A stretch of 42,228 nt of DNA from Bacillota bacterium (GTDB lineage: Bacteria > Bacillota > Clostridia > Christensenellales > Aristaeellaceae). Below the pieces are notes generated by a model. That model was not told the DNA's origin and searched no databases. It worked only from the letters and a program-made list of their open reading frames with translations. Position numbers and translations under genes: made by a program. Of the stretch, positions 33,842 through 42,084 are shown in pieces (positions within the stretch are counted from its first letter, which is position 1; each line of letters starts with the position of its first letter). The stretch is from contig JAEYPB010000101.1 in assembly GCA_023411175.1 (NCBI GenBank), positions 1 through 42,228 of the forward strand, given 5' to 3'.

Positions 33842-35803
33842 TCAGCCCGCCGGATCGACGGAGATGTTCTCGCAGATGCGGTTGTACAGGTCGGTGAGCC
33901 AGGCTTCCATTTCGTCCAGAGCCTTCTGGTCCTCGGACACCACGCCGGAGGCGGCATCCGCCTCGCGCTGCGCCTTGCGCTCGGCCAGCTTCTGCTCCAG
34001 CACCACCCGGATCTCATCGGAGAAGCCCTTCATGTTGGACTCCCAGGCCGCGACCAGATCCATCACCTGATCGGTCAGGCTGCTCTTGAGCTCGTCGGCC
34101 TGCTTCAGGGCCAGTTCCTTTTCGGCGATGGTGGCGTCGCGGTCGGCGATCACCTTTTCTTTTTCCTCGAGCGCCGCCTGGGCGGTTGCGAGGTCGTCCT
34201 GCACCGCTTTCAGCGCCGCTTCGCGTTCAGTCAGCGTCTCTTCCTTCTCGGTCAGTTCGCCGCTGATGGTGGCGAGCTGGGTGCTCATGTCGTCCAGCGC
34301 GGTCTCCGCGGCCTCGCGGTCCGCCTCCGCCTGCTGCCGGGTGGCAACTTCGGCCTCCAGAGCGGCCTGCGCCTCCGCCAGCGCGGCCTTCTGGCTCTCC
34401 TGCTCGGCTGCCACGGCGGTCAGCGCCGCCTGCGCGCCGTCAAGCGCGTCCAGCGTTGCCTGATGGGCCGTCTTTTCAGCTTCGAGGGCGGCCTTCGCCT
34501 CCGCCAGCGCGGCCTTCTGGCTCTCCAGGTCAGCGCCCGCGGCATCCAGCGCCGCATTCGCGCTCTCCAGCGCGGTCAGCGTCGCCTCGTGGGCCGTCTT
34601 TTCAGCTTCGACGGCCTCCCGCGCCTCGTTCAGCGCCTGCTGCGCACCCACGTCCCCCGCGCTCTCCACCGCGGCCAGCTGTACCTCGGCGTCGGCTCGG
34701 GCGGCATGCTCTGCCTCCAGCGCGGTCTGCGCCGCCTCCAGAGCGTCCTGGGTTTCGGCCAGCAGCGATTCCTTTTCAGTCAGCTGCGCCTGGGCGCTGT
34801 CCAGCGCCTCACGGGTTTCGGTCTGGGAAGTTCCCAACGTCTCCACCTGCTCAGTGAGCTCCGAAACCTTCTCTTGCGCCGCCTCCAGCGCGGCCTGCGC
34901 CTCGGACAGGAGCGCGGCCTTCCCCGCCAGCTCCGCCTGCGCGTTGGCAAGGCCTTTTTCGGTGCTGCCGCCGGCGGCCTCCGCCTTGGCGAGCTTCACG
35001 TTCAGCTCATCGACCTTCTGCTGCGCGTCGGCCAGCGCTTCCTGCGTCTCGGTCAAGAGCGCGGCCTTCCCCGCCAATTCTTCCTGCGCCGCGCTGAGTT
35101 CGGACTCGAACCCGTCCCGTGCCTCCTCCGCCCCGGCGAGGGCCTCGGTGAGGTCTTTCACCTTCTGCTCGGACTCGGTCAAGAGCGCGGCCTTCCCCGC
35201 CAGCTCCTCCTGCGCCGCCTCGAGCCTTGTTTGGAGATCATCGGCCGCCGCCTTGGCCTCGTCGTACTGCTGGCTGGCGGTCTTCAACGCCTCGATGGAC
35301 TCGGCGTCCTGGGCGCCCTTCTGCTCCAGCTGTTCTTTCGCGCCCAGCACTTCGGTCAGCTTCAGGTTCGCCGCTTCCAACTGCGCCTGGGCGTCGGCCA
35401 GCTGCTTTCCGGCCTTCTCCGCCTCCGCCTGGGCGTCGGTCAGCTGCCCCTTGGCGGCGTCGAGCGCCGCGGTCAGATCGGTGACGCTCTTGTTTGCGGC
35501 TTCAAGCTCAGCGGCGCTCAGCTTGACCGCCTCGTCCTTTTCGGCCTGCGCGGTCTCGAGCGCGGTCTTGGCGGTCTCAAGCTCGGCGCGCAGCGCGTCG
35601 GCCTCTGTCTTCGCCTCCACCAGCGCGTCCTGTGCCTTTTGCAGGGTATCGGTATTTTCCTGAAGCGCCGTGGCGCTGGCGGCCAGATCCTTGCCGCGGC
35701 CGGCCGACTGCACGCCCAGCCCGACCGCAACCACAATGGCCACGGCCAGCCCGGCCGCAAGCGATCCGATCAGTACCTTTGTCTTTTTCCGTTCGCGCTC
35801 CAT
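33842..35803 (-). CDS. membrane-anchored alanine-rich coiled-coil protein
   Basis: 653 residues, no family recognised. A basic N-terminus (MERERKKTK) and one membrane helix (about 10-33) are followed by some 540 residues of almost unbroken heptad coiled coil rich in Ala, Glu, Leu and Gln. Internal repeats are evident: AQEELAGKAALLTE occurs twice, AQAELAGKAALLSE once, and SQKAALAEAKAALEAE-type units recur near 400-480. The last 110 residues are less repetitive and end SVDPAG. It may be an envelope spacer or scaffold, but this is inference only. It is monocistronic and divergent from the DUF378 gene. Confidence 0.75.
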   Translation of the reverse strand: MERERKKTKVLIGSLAAGLAVAIVVAVGLGVQSAGRGKDLAASATALQENTDTLQKAQDALVEAKTEADALRAELETAKTALETAQAEKDEAVKLSAAELEAANKSVTDLTAALDAAKGQLTDAQAEAEKAGKQLADAQAQLEAANLKLTEVLGAKEQLEQKGAQDAESIEALKTASQQYDEAKAAADDLQTRLEAAQEELAGKAALLTESEQKVKDLTEALAGAEEARDGFESELSAAQEELAGKAALLTETQEALADAQQKVDELNVKLAKAEAAGGSTEKGLANAQAELAGKAALLSEAQAALEAAQEKVSELTEQVETLGTSQTETREALDSAQAQLTEKESLLAETQDALEAAQTALEAEHAARADAEVQLAAVESAGDVGAQQALNEAREAVEAEKTAHEATLTALESANAALDAAGADLESQKAALAEAKAALEAEKTAHQATLDALDGAQAALTAVAAEQESQKAALAEAQAALEAEVATRQQAEADREAAETALDDMSTQLATISGELTEKEETLTEREAALKAVQDDLATAQAALEEKEKVIADRDATIAEKELALKQADELKSSLTDQVMDLVAAWESNMKGFSDEIRVVLEQKLAERKAQREADAASGVVSEDQKALDEMEAWLTDLYNRICENISVDPAG

Positions 35804-35949
35804 GATGTGCCCGCCCCCCGTTTCTAGACTTGGACCCGTTCGCGCTATCAGCTTATGTGCCGGAAGCGCGCGGTATTTTTCTTTTTATTCCGGGCATACT
35901 ACCCAGCGTAAATCGCCGGCCTGACCGGCGCCGGAGAGGAGAAAATGCC

Positions 35950-36156
35950 ATGCTGGACCGTATTTCGCTGATCCTGGTCATCATCGGCGCCATCAACTGG
36001 CTGCTGGTGGGGTTGTTCTCGTTTGATGTGGTGGCCTACGTATTTGGCGGTCAGACAGCCGTGCTCAGCCGCGTAATTTACACGCTGGTGGGCGTAGCGG
36101 GACTGTGGTGCATCTCGCTTTTGTTCCGCGAGCGGGAAGTCGAGCACGAGACCTGA
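35950..36156 (+). CDS. DUF378 small membrane protein
   Basis: 68 residues forming two membrane helices: ISLILVIIGAINWLLVGLF, which carries the GAINWLLVG signature of DUF378, and VIYTLVGVAGLWCISLLF. The function of the family is unknown. ATG 35950 has a GGAGAGGAG site. The 145 bp before it hold CGCCGG/CCGGCG at about 35921-35937 and share space with the divergent coiled-coil gene promoter. Confidence 0.85.
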   Translation: MLDRISLILVIIGAINWLLVGLFSFDVVAYVFGGQTAVLSRVIYTLVGVAGLWCISLLFREREVEHET

Positions 36157-36167
36157 GGGTAAACTGC

Positions 36168-36256
36168 GGCGCGGCCCACGCCGCGCCAAATGACCATCCC
36201 ATGTACAGTATGATAACCAAAAGGCTCGCGAAAAGCAAGCCTTTTGTTACCTTTTT
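36168..36256 (+). terminator. tandem hairpins after the DUF378 gene
   Basis: GGCGCGG (36168-36174) with CCGCGCC (36181-36187), then CAAAAGGCT (36218-36226) with AGCCTTTTG (36238-36246), followed by T-rich sequence. The second is a likely intrinsic terminator between convergent genes. Confidence 0.65.
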
Positions 36257-36268
36257 TGGCATTCTACG

Positions 36269-37180
36269 TCATTTTTTGTAAAGTGTTATGACATGGGCCC
36301 GGGGTGGCGCGCCCAGCCGAAGCGGCAGGGCCGTGGTGCCCACGCCGTTTGAGACCAGCATCAACGCGCCGCTGTCCTCATACCAGCCGCTCAGATAGCG
36401 CGTGCCGTAGATCGAATTTGAGAAGGGGCTCCAGCCGAACGCCGCCGCCTGCCCGCCGTGGGTGTGGCCGGCGAGGGTCAAGTCCGCCCAGAGCGCGCCG
36501 CCGGAAGCGGGCTCCGCGATCACGGAGGGCAGCGCGTCCGGGTTGTGGCTGAGGAGGATTACGCAGTCTTTTCCGCGCACCTCCCTCGAGATGGAGCGTA
36601 CGTTCTGCGTCCCAGTCCTCCAGTCGTCCAGCCCCGCGATGATCAGCTTCTTCCCGTTCTTCTTGATGACCTTTCTGGCGTTTCGGAGCAGCTTCACGCC
36701 GCCCAGCGCGACGGCCTCCTTCAAATGTTTCAGTTCATAGTCATGGTTTCCGGCCACGGCGTACTTGCCGAGCTTCGCGTCAAAGGATCGGATCATCAAA
36801 AAGAATTGGTCACGCTTCGCGGCGAGCGCCTCCTTTGCCTGATCGATGGAAGCGGCGCCGGTCAGCGCCCGGGCGTAGTCCAGCGCATCCAGCGCGGAGT
36901 AATCGCCGCCCAGCAGCAGAAGGTCCGGCTTCAGCGATCCCAGCTCGTTCACCAGCGCGGCGGCTTTTTCCGGCGGACAGAAGTTATCCACGTGGATATC
37001 CGACAGGAACAGGATGCGCGTACCGTTAAACACCTCGGGCAGGTCGGACAGGTATACGTCGGCGTATTCGACGCGCACCGTGTTGGCCTCGAGCGCCATG
37101 TACCCCATGAGAAGCAAAAGCGCCGCCAGCATGAAGGCGACGGCGCGCCAGCCTCTCTTTTTCTTCCGTTCCGGGTTCAA
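36269..37180 (-). CDS. membrane-anchored metallophosphoesterase (YkuE-like)
   Basis: About 303 residues: a membrane anchor (about 13-30), then a calcineurin-like phosphoesterase domain outside the membrane. Its dimetal motifs are FLSDIHVDNF near 60, LLGGDYS, VAGNHDYEL near 150, LLSHNPDAL and LAGHTHGGQ near 240. Relatives such as YkuE or LpxH-like enzymes act on lipids or wall polymers; the substrate here is not known. The start is probably TTG 37180 (or GTG 37183) behind GAAGGAGGG. An ATG at 37219 would translate a parS site and is unlikely. Confidence 0.85.
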   Translation of the reverse strand: MNPERKKKRGWRAVAFMLAALLLLMGYMALEANTVRVEYADVYLSDLPEVFNGTRILFLSDIHVDNFCPPEKAAALVNELGSLKPDLLLLGGDYSALDALDYARALTGAASIDQAKEALAAKRDQFFLMIRSFDAKLGKYAVAGNHDYELKHLKEAVALGGVKLLRNARKVIKKNGKKLIIAGLDDWRTGTQNVRSISREVRGKDCVILLSHNPDALPSVIAEPASGGALWADLTLAGHTHGGQAAAFGWSPFSNSIYGTRYLSGWYEDSGALMLVSNGVGTTALPLRLGAPPRAHVITLYKK

Positions 37181-37202
37181 CACGCTCCCTCCTTCGTAAA
37201 TA

Positions 37203-37218
37203 TGTTTCACGTGAAACA
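37203..37218. other. parS centromere site 1
   Basis: TGTTTCACGTGAAACA is a perfect 16-bp palindrome identical to the ParB-binding consensus of Bacillus and most bacteria. It lies in the gap between the metallophosphoesterase gene and nagA. Confidence 0.92.
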
Positions 37219-37240
37219 TGGGGCGATCGCGCGCCGCCGT

Positions 37241-37256
37241 TGTTTCACGTGAAACA
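37241..37256. other. parS centromere site 2
   Basis: A second perfect TGTTTCACGTGAAACA, 38 bp centre to centre from the first. Confidence 0.92.
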
Positions 37257-37271
37257 TAGAAATTCTAGTTT

Positions 37272-38411
37272 CTAAAAACCCGACGCCCGGTAGACGACCT
37301 CGCCCCGGGCGATGGTCAGGCTGGGCGTATAGTCGCAGTCGAGCAGCACCAGGTCCGCGAACATGCCCGGCTCAATCCGGCCGCGCTCCTTTTCGCCGAT
37401 GGCGTCGCAGGGGTACTCTGAAGCCATCCTGAGCGCCTCCGCCTCCGGCACGCCCACGACTTTGACCATGTTGCGCACCGCGCGGTTCATCGTCAGCGTG
37501 CTGCCCGCCAGCGCGCCGCCCTCCAGCCTGGCCACGCCGCCCCGCACCTGGACGAGGTTCGCGCCCAGCCGGTAGTCGCCGTCCGGCATGCCGGTGGCGG
37601 CCATCGCGTCGGTGACGAGCAGGCAAAGCGCCGCGCCCTTGGCCTTCCAGGCCACCTTCAGCGCCACCGGATGCAGGTGCACCAGGTCCGCGATCAGCTG
37701 CACACGGATGCGCGGATCGCTGAGCGCCGCGCCCACGGCGCCCGGCGCGCGGTGGGTAAAGGGCGACATCGCGTTGAACAGGTGGGTCGCCTGGGTCAGC
37801 CCCGCGTCCGCCGCTTCGAGAATCTCCTCGCAGGTGGCATCGGTGTGCCCGGCGGAGAGCGCCAGATTGTCCTGAAGCATCCGGATCAGCTCCGTCGCTC
37901 CCTCGACCTCCGGCGCGATGGTGAGAATCCTCGGCAGCGACTCGTAGCCGAGGGTGATGCGGGCGTAGGCATCCAGCGACGGGGCCTTTACAAACTGCTC
38001 CGGCTGCGCGCCCTTCCGGGCGGTGTTGAGGAACGGCCCTTCCAGATGGGCGCCCAGCACAGTCGCACCCTTCGGCGCATCCGCCGCCCGGCGCACGCCC
38101 TCCAGCGCCTCTCGCGTCTTTTCCAGCGAATCACACATGGTGGTGGCCAAAAAGGCGGTGACGCCGGTCCTCGGCAGCCATTCGGCCATCCGCGCCACCG
38201 CGCCGCCCCCGTCCATCGCGTCGTCCCCGGCGCAGCCGTGTATGTGCAGATCGACAAAGCCCGGCGCCAGCAGCGCACCCCGAGCGTCAATCCTGTTCGT
38301 GCCCTTCAGGTCCTTCCCGACCGATCGGATGCGCCCATCCTCCACGGCCACATCCACGTCCCGCAGAACTTTTCCCTTCGTCAGAACCCTGGCGTTTGTG
38401 ATAATCATCAT
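37272..38411 (-). CDS. nagA: N-acetylglucosamine-6-phosphate deacetylase
   Basis: 379 residues. It removes acetate from GlcNAc-6-P during amino-sugar and wall recycling. Motifs: PGFVDLHIHGCAGDDAMDGG near 55-75, LEGPFLNTARKGAQPEQF near 130, AGHTDATCEEI near 200, THLFNAMSPFTHRAPGAVG near 225 and VTDAMAATGMPDG near 280 with the catalytic Asp. ATG 38411 has a GGGGGTG site. No nagB is adjacent. It ends in TAG and is divergent from the DUF5711 gene, with overlapping promoters. Confidence 0.93.
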   Translation of the reverse strand: MMIITNARVLTKGKVLRDVDVAVEDGRIRSVGKDLKGTNRIDARGALLAPGFVDLHIHGCAGDDAMDGGGAVARMAEWLPRTGVTAFLATTMCDSLEKTREALEGVRRAADAPKGATVLGAHLEGPFLNTARKGAQPEQFVKAPSLDAYARITLGYESLPRILTIAPEVEGATELIRMLQDNLALSAGHTDATCEEILEAADAGLTQATHLFNAMSPFTHRAPGAVGAALSDPRIRVQLIADLVHLHPVALKVAWKAKGAALCLLVTDAMAATGMPDGDYRLGANLVQVRGGVARLEGGALAGSTLTMNRAVRNMVKVVGVPEAEALRMASEYPCDAIGEKERGRIEPGMFADLVLLDCDYTPSLTIARGEVVYRASGF

Positions 38412-38451
38412 CGCACCCCCATCCGTACAAAGCGCGCGGAAAACTTCACCA

Positions 38452-38480
38452 TTGCAACCTGACTCCGATTCCATTATAAT
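38452..38480 (+). promoter_or_regulatory. promoter of the DUF5711-cvpA genes
   Basis: TTGCAA (38452-38457), a 17-bp spacer, perfect TATAAT (38475-38480). On the minus strand a TATAAT-like box with TTGCTT at 18 bp may serve nagA. Confidence 0.72.
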
Positions 38481-38533
38481 ATGAATGATATGGTACAAGC
38501 AAGCCTTGCGGCATTTTTTCCGGAGGAGGCTTC

Positions 38534-39625
38534 ATGCAGAAAAAAACCGCGCGGCTCTCCTGGTTCTCCGCCCTGATGGTGGTCGCGCTGATATCCTTCC
38601 TGGCATGGCTGATCGCCAGCCAGATCGCAGCCAGCCGCTCGGGTGCGCTGCGCAACCAGACGGCGCTTCCCGCCCGCGCCGGTCAGGCCGCTGAAACACT
38701 GGACGACGGAATCATCTACTCAGACGGCACCACGCTGCACGCGCTGAACGGCAAGGGGCTTCAAATCTGGAGTTACGCCGCGGGCAGCGGCGCAAAGTTC
38801 TCGGTGGGCAAGGGCGGCGTGGCCGCCTGGTCGGGCACGGCGCTGGCGCTTCTGACGGGCGACCAGGGCTCCACGCTCTACAGCGGGAACATGGAGGACG
38901 CCATTTTGGACGTCCGGCTGGATACCACCTACGCCGCGGTGCAGGTGGGCGCCGAGCACTCCAGCGTGATGCTCATCCTGGAGCGCGGCGGCCGGCAGGT
39001 GGACCGGATCGAGCTCAAAAACCAAACGGTGCTGGACTTCGGCTTTTTCTACGGGGGCAGCCTGTTCTGGGTGATGTCGATGGACACCGAGGGCACCGTG
39101 CCCATGTGCTCCATCTCCACCTACAAGCCCGGCAAGATGCTGGCGGGCACCATCACCGACAGCCAGCAGGTGCTCTACGAGGTGCTCTTCCAGTCCTCGA
39201 AGATCCGGGCGGTGGGCACCACCCACGTCAAGGATTTCGACTACACCAGCCGGGAGCTGACCAGCGACCGAATCCTCGTCTACGGCTGGTACCTGATGGA
39301 TCTGGACGACGACGCGGACAACCCGCTCATGGCCTTCGTTCCGGTGGATCAGGCGGAGAGCGGGCAGATTCAGGACGTTCGCATGATCCGCGGGCAGACC
39401 GACCAGAGCGTGCACCTGCCCTACCCGGCCAACCGGGTGTTCGCACGGGACGATTCCATCTACGCGTTCACCAACCAGTACGTTTCGATGTGCCGGCTGG
39501 GTCAGGCCTCGCCGGACACCTACGCGATGCCCCTCTACGCGGACGACGTGCTGGGCATCACGAAGAACCATCAGGCCATCGTCTCTTCAGGGGGAATCCT
39601 GTACCTTGTGCCGCTGATCCGCTGA
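38534..39625 (+). CDS. DUF5711 membrane-anchored beta-propeller-like protein
   Basis: 363 residues with one N-terminal membrane helix (about 10-35) and an extracytoplasmic domain of short beta repeats (DGTTLHALNGKGLQIWSYAAGSG-like strands) suggestive of a PQQ or WD-type propeller. I place it in DUF5711 by overall look and by its position before cvpA, which is common in Clostridia; no function is established. ATG 38534 follows a CGGAGGAGG site. cvpA starts 33 bp after it. Confidence 0.7.
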   Translation: MQKKTARLSWFSALMVVALISFLAWLIASQIAASRSGALRNQTALPARAGQAAETLDDGIIYSDGTTLHALNGKGLQIWSYAAGSGAKFSVGKGGVAAWSGTALALLTGDQGSTLYSGNMEDAILDVRLDTTYAAVQVGAEHSSVMLILERGGRQVDRIELKNQTVLDFGFFYGGSLFWVMSMDTEGTVPMCSISTYKPGKMLAGTITDSQQVLYEVLFQSSKIRAVGTTHVKDFDYTSRELTSDRILVYGWYLMDLDDDADNPLMAFVPVDQAESGQIQDVRMIRGQTDQSVHLPYPANRVFARDDSIYAFTNQYVSMCRLGQASPDTYAMPLYADDVLGITKNHQAIVSSGGILYLVPLIR

Positions 39626-39658
39626 GCGGCCGCCGAATTAAAGGGGGATCAAACCATC

Positions 39659-40402
39659 ATGGGTATCAACATTGTGGACCTCATCCTGTACCTGATTCTG
39701 GCGCTGTCGCTGATTTCGGGCATGTACAAGGGCTTCATCGCCTCCGGCCTCGCGGCGGTGGGTTTTGTCGCCGCCTGGTTTGGCGCGCTCAACCTGTTTC
39801 CGCGGCTGGCGCAGATGCTCCTGGGCAACCAGTACCTGATGGGCTCGCTCAGCTACTATCTGGACGCCTCGTCGCTGTTCAAGACGAGCGCGCTGGCGGA
39901 TTTTCCGGTGGCGCAGGCGGTTTCCAGCACCGGCACGGGCTCCACAATGCTCAACCAGGCGCTGCAGGAACTCAACCTGCCCTCGCTGATCGAGTCCGCC
40001 TTCAAAAACAACGTCACCAGCCAGCTTTTTTCGAACCTCAACCTGTCCACGCTTTCCGACTACCTGGGGCAGACCATCTGGGTTGCGGCGATCAACGTAG
40101 CGGCCTTCCTCGTGATGTTCGTGGTGTGCTACCTGGTGGTGCTGCTGGTGGTGAACCTGCTCAACAACGTGTTCCGCTTCCCGCTCCTCAAGCATCTGGA
40201 CTGGCTCCTGGGCGGCGCCTTCGGGCTGGCTCGGGGCGTCGTGGTCGTGATGCTGCTCCTGGGCATCGCGCCGATGATTCTGTCCATGCTGCCCTTCAAG
40301 GCCGTCACCGACATCCTGGCCTCTTCGCAGCTGGCGCAGTTCTTCCCGTCGAACTTCGCGATCCAGACGATCATCTCGATGGCCTTCCAGCCCTTGGGCT
40401 GA
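39659..40402 (+). CDS. cvpA: CvpA family membrane protein
   Basis: 247 residues with four or five membrane helices. The start INIVDLILYLILALSLISGMYKGFI and the later LLNNVFRFPLLKHLDWLLGGAFGLARGVVVV match the CvpA/colicin V production family. A large extracytoplasmic loop lies at about 60-140. The family is linked with envelope homeostasis, but the mechanism is unclear. It is downstream of the DUF5711 gene and is followed by a terminator-like hairpin. Confidence 0.82.
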   Translation: MGINIVDLILYLILALSLISGMYKGFIASGLAAVGFVAAWFGALNLFPRLAQMLLGNQYLMGSLSYYLDASSLFKTSALADFPVAQAVSSTGTGSTMLNQALQELNLPSLIESAFKNNVTSQLFSNLNLSTLSDYLGQTIWVAAINVAAFLVMFVVCYLVVLLVVNLLNNVFRFPLLKHLDWLLGGAFGLARGVVVVMLLLGIAPMILSMLPFKAVTDILASSQLAQFFPSNFAIQTIISMAFQPLG

Positions 40403-40427
40403 CATCTAAATTCCACCTTCTAAAAAA

Positions 40428-40468
40428 GCCTCCGTTGCGATATAATGAGCGCAACGGAGGTGTTTTTT
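40428..40468 (+). promoter_or_regulatory. hairpin with a -10 box in its loop and the next gene's ribosome site in its arm
   Basis: CCTCCGTTGC (40429-40438) pairs with GCAACGGAGG (40451-40460). The loop contains TATAAT (40441-40446). The 3' arm holds the GGAGG ribosome site of the flavin reductase gene, and TGTTTTTT follows to the ATG. Read-through RNA from cvpA would terminate or hide the ribosome site; RNA started from the loop promoter would lack the 5' arm. The -35 (TTCTAA) is weak. Confidence 0.6.
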
Positions 40469-40969
40469 ATGCGGGATATTCCCTACACCGAGGCGATGGC
40501 CATTGCCACCGAGCGGCTCACGCGCGGCGGCGCGTTCCTGACCGTCGGCGGCCAGACGCCCAACACCATGACCATCGGCTGGGGCTCGATCGGATTCTTC
40601 TGGAACCGCCCGGTCTTTCTGGCGGTGGTGCGCCCGTCGCGCCACACCTACGATCTTCTCACCCAGTCGGGAACCTTCACCGTAAGCGTGCCCACAAAGA
40701 ACGCCCTCAAGGCCGAGCTGGCCTTCGCAGGCACCGCTTCCGGCCGCGACGTCGACAAGTTTTCCGGCCACGGCCTGACCGCCGCCCCCGCCCGCATGGT
40801 GGATGCGCCCATCGTGGCCGAGTGCGGCCTGCACTTTGAGTGCCGCGTGCGCCTCGCCCAGGACATGACCCCCGAGCGGATGGACCCGGACGTCATCAAA
40901 ACCGCCTATCCCCGCGGCGACCTGCACACCATGTACTTCGGAGAAATCCTCGCCTGCTACGAGACGTAA
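40469..40969 (+). CDS. flavin reductase family protein (FMN-binding split barrel)
   Basis: 166 residues of the flavin-reductase-like split-barrel family. GGAFLTVGG-TPNTMTIGWGSIGFFWNRPVF near 27-60 is the FMN-binding face, and SGTFTVSVP follows. It likely binds FMN and transfers electrons from NAD(P)H or a protein partner; the specific role is unknown. ATG 40469 is fixed by the GGAGG at the preceding hairpin. It is monocistronic. Confidence 0.82.
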   Translation: MRDIPYTEAMAIATERLTRGGAFLTVGGQTPNTMTIGWGSIGFFWNRPVFLAVVRPSRHTYDLLTQSGTFTVSVPTKNALKAELAFAGTASGRDVDKFSGHGLTAAPARMVDAPIVAECGLHFECRVRLAQDMTPERMDPDVIKTAYPRGDLHTMYFGEILACYET

Positions 40970-40976
40970 ATGACGG

Positions 40977-41040
40977 GGATGCCGGAGGGTTCCGCCCTCC
41001 GAACCACCCGCCAGGGGCGCATGCCGCTCCCCTGGACCCC
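40977..41040 (+). repeat. R-type double palindrome after the flavin reductase gene
   Basis: CCGGAGGG with CCCTCCG(G), then CCAGGGG with CCCCTGG and the closing ACCCC. Same order as the copies at 10431 and 25706, with paired base differences. Confidence 0.65.
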
Positions 41041-41054
41041 ATCACACGAGGCAT

Positions 41055-41102
41055 AAAAGCAAAATGCGACCTCCCAACCCCGTCGGGGTTGGGAGGTCGC
41101 AT
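41055..41102 (-). terminator. terminator of the rpsF-ssb-rpsR operon
   Basis: A perfect 18-bp stem: ATGCGACCTCCCAACCCC (41064-41081) with its complement (41085-41102) around a 3-nt loop. On the minus strand TTTTGCTTTT follows (41064-41055). Confidence 0.85.
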
Positions 41103-41139
41103 CCGCCAATTCATTCAAGGCAACCGGAGGACGACATGT

Positions 41140-41275
41140 GCGGGGTAGGTTGCCTGTTTCGCCTTGCGCGCAGGCATGCCCGCGAACCTTGGGTCGCAGG
41201 ACCCGCGTAAAAAGACCGCCAGCAAACCTCGTTTGCTGGCGACTGCATCAAAAGATGCGAAGCAGATTTTGATGC
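41140..41275 (+). repeat. P element copy G, partial
   Basis: P3-position hairpin GCCAGCAAAC (41218-41227) with GTTTGCTGGC (41231-41240). P5 is GCATCAAAA (41245-41253) with TTTTGATGC (41267-41275) and inner TGC-GAA-GCA. P1 and P2 are not recognisable in 41103-41217. P5 ends 1 bp from the rpsR stop codon. Confidence 0.7.
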
Positions 41276-41276
41276 C

Positions 41277-41534
41277 TTAGTCGGTGGTGTAGGGCATCAG
41301 AGCGATCATGCGCGCGCGCTTGATGGCGATCGACAGCTGGCGCTGATGCTTGGCACAGGTACCGCTCATGCGGCGGGGCAGGATCTTGCCGCGCTCGTTG
41401 GTGAAGCGGCGAAGGCGGTTCACGTCCTTGTAGTCAATGTGCTGGACTTTGTCCACGCAGAACATGCACACCTTGCGGCGGGGTTTGCGGCCGCGCGGCC
41501 TGCGCTCGCGGCGTTCGCCTCTATCTTCGGACAT
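41277..41534 (-). CDS. rpsR: 30S ribosomal protein bS18
   Basis: 85 residues; binds 16S rRNA with bS6 in the platform of the small subunit. CMFC near 23-26 and CAKHQR near 60 give the zinc-ligand (C+) version of bS18, with IDYKDVNRLRRFTNERGKILPRR between them. Last gene of rpsF-ssb-rpsR, behind an AAGGAGG site. Confidence 0.95.
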   Translation of the reverse strand: MSEDRGERRERRPRGRKPRRKVCMFCVDKVQHIDYKDVNRLRRFTNERGKILPRRMSGTCAKHQRQLSIAIKRARMIALMPYTTD

Positions 41535-41623
41535 TGGGGTTCCTCCTTAAAAATGGTTGGTCCTGGAATGGATCACAGCGCGGCCAGGCCGGCTGCTTTG
41601 GACAAACCTTGAGCGGAAGACGG

Positions 41624-42061
41624 TCAGAACGGAAGCTCGTCGTCGTCCGCGTCTGCGAACGTCGGGGTGGAACTCCTGCCCTGGTAGTCGTCCGGCTCGG
41701 GCAGCGGGGGCGCGTCATCCGCGCGGCCGCCCTGGCCGGTTCCGCCCGCGCCGCCGATGAATTCTACTTCGTCGGCGACGACTTCGGTGACGTAGCGCTT
41801 CGTGCCGTCCTGCGCATCATAGGTGCGGCTCTGGATGCTGCCGATCACCGCGGCCTTGCGGCCCTTGGTCAGATAGCGGGCGCAAAGCTCCGCCGTCTGC
41901 CGGAAGGTTACGATGTTGATGAAGTCCGCCTCCCGCACGCCCTGCTTGTTGGAAAAGCGGCGGTTGACGGCCAGCGTGAACGTGCACACCGACACGCCGG
42001 AAGCGCTGGTGCGCATCTCCGGGTCACGGGTCAGGTTGCCGATCAGGATTGCTTTGTTCAC
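41624..42061 (-). CDS. ssb: single-stranded DNA-binding protein
   Basis: 145 residues: OB-fold (MNKAILIGNLTRDPEMR to about residue 105), a short Gly/Asp-rich linker, and the acidic C-terminal tip DDDELPF that recruits replication and repair partners. The start is GTG 42061 behind TAGGAGG. It lies between rpsF and rpsR, the usual Firmicute arrangement near the origin. Confidence 0.95.
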   Translation of the reverse strand: MNKAILIGNLTRDPEMRTSASGVSVCTFTLAVNRRFSNKQGVREADFINIVTFRQTAELCARYLTKGRKAAVIGSIQSRTYDAQDGTKRYVTEVVADEVEFIGGAGGTGQGGRADDAPPLPEPDDYQGRSSTPTFADADDDELPF

Positions 42062-42084
42062 GCGTTTCGCCTCCTAAATGGTTA

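Noticed and set aside
37181..37219. ATG start for the metallophosphoesterase at 37219
   Set aside because: It would translate a parS palindrome (MFHVKH) and has no ribosome site. TTG 37180 or GTG 37183 behind GAAGGAGGG fits better.
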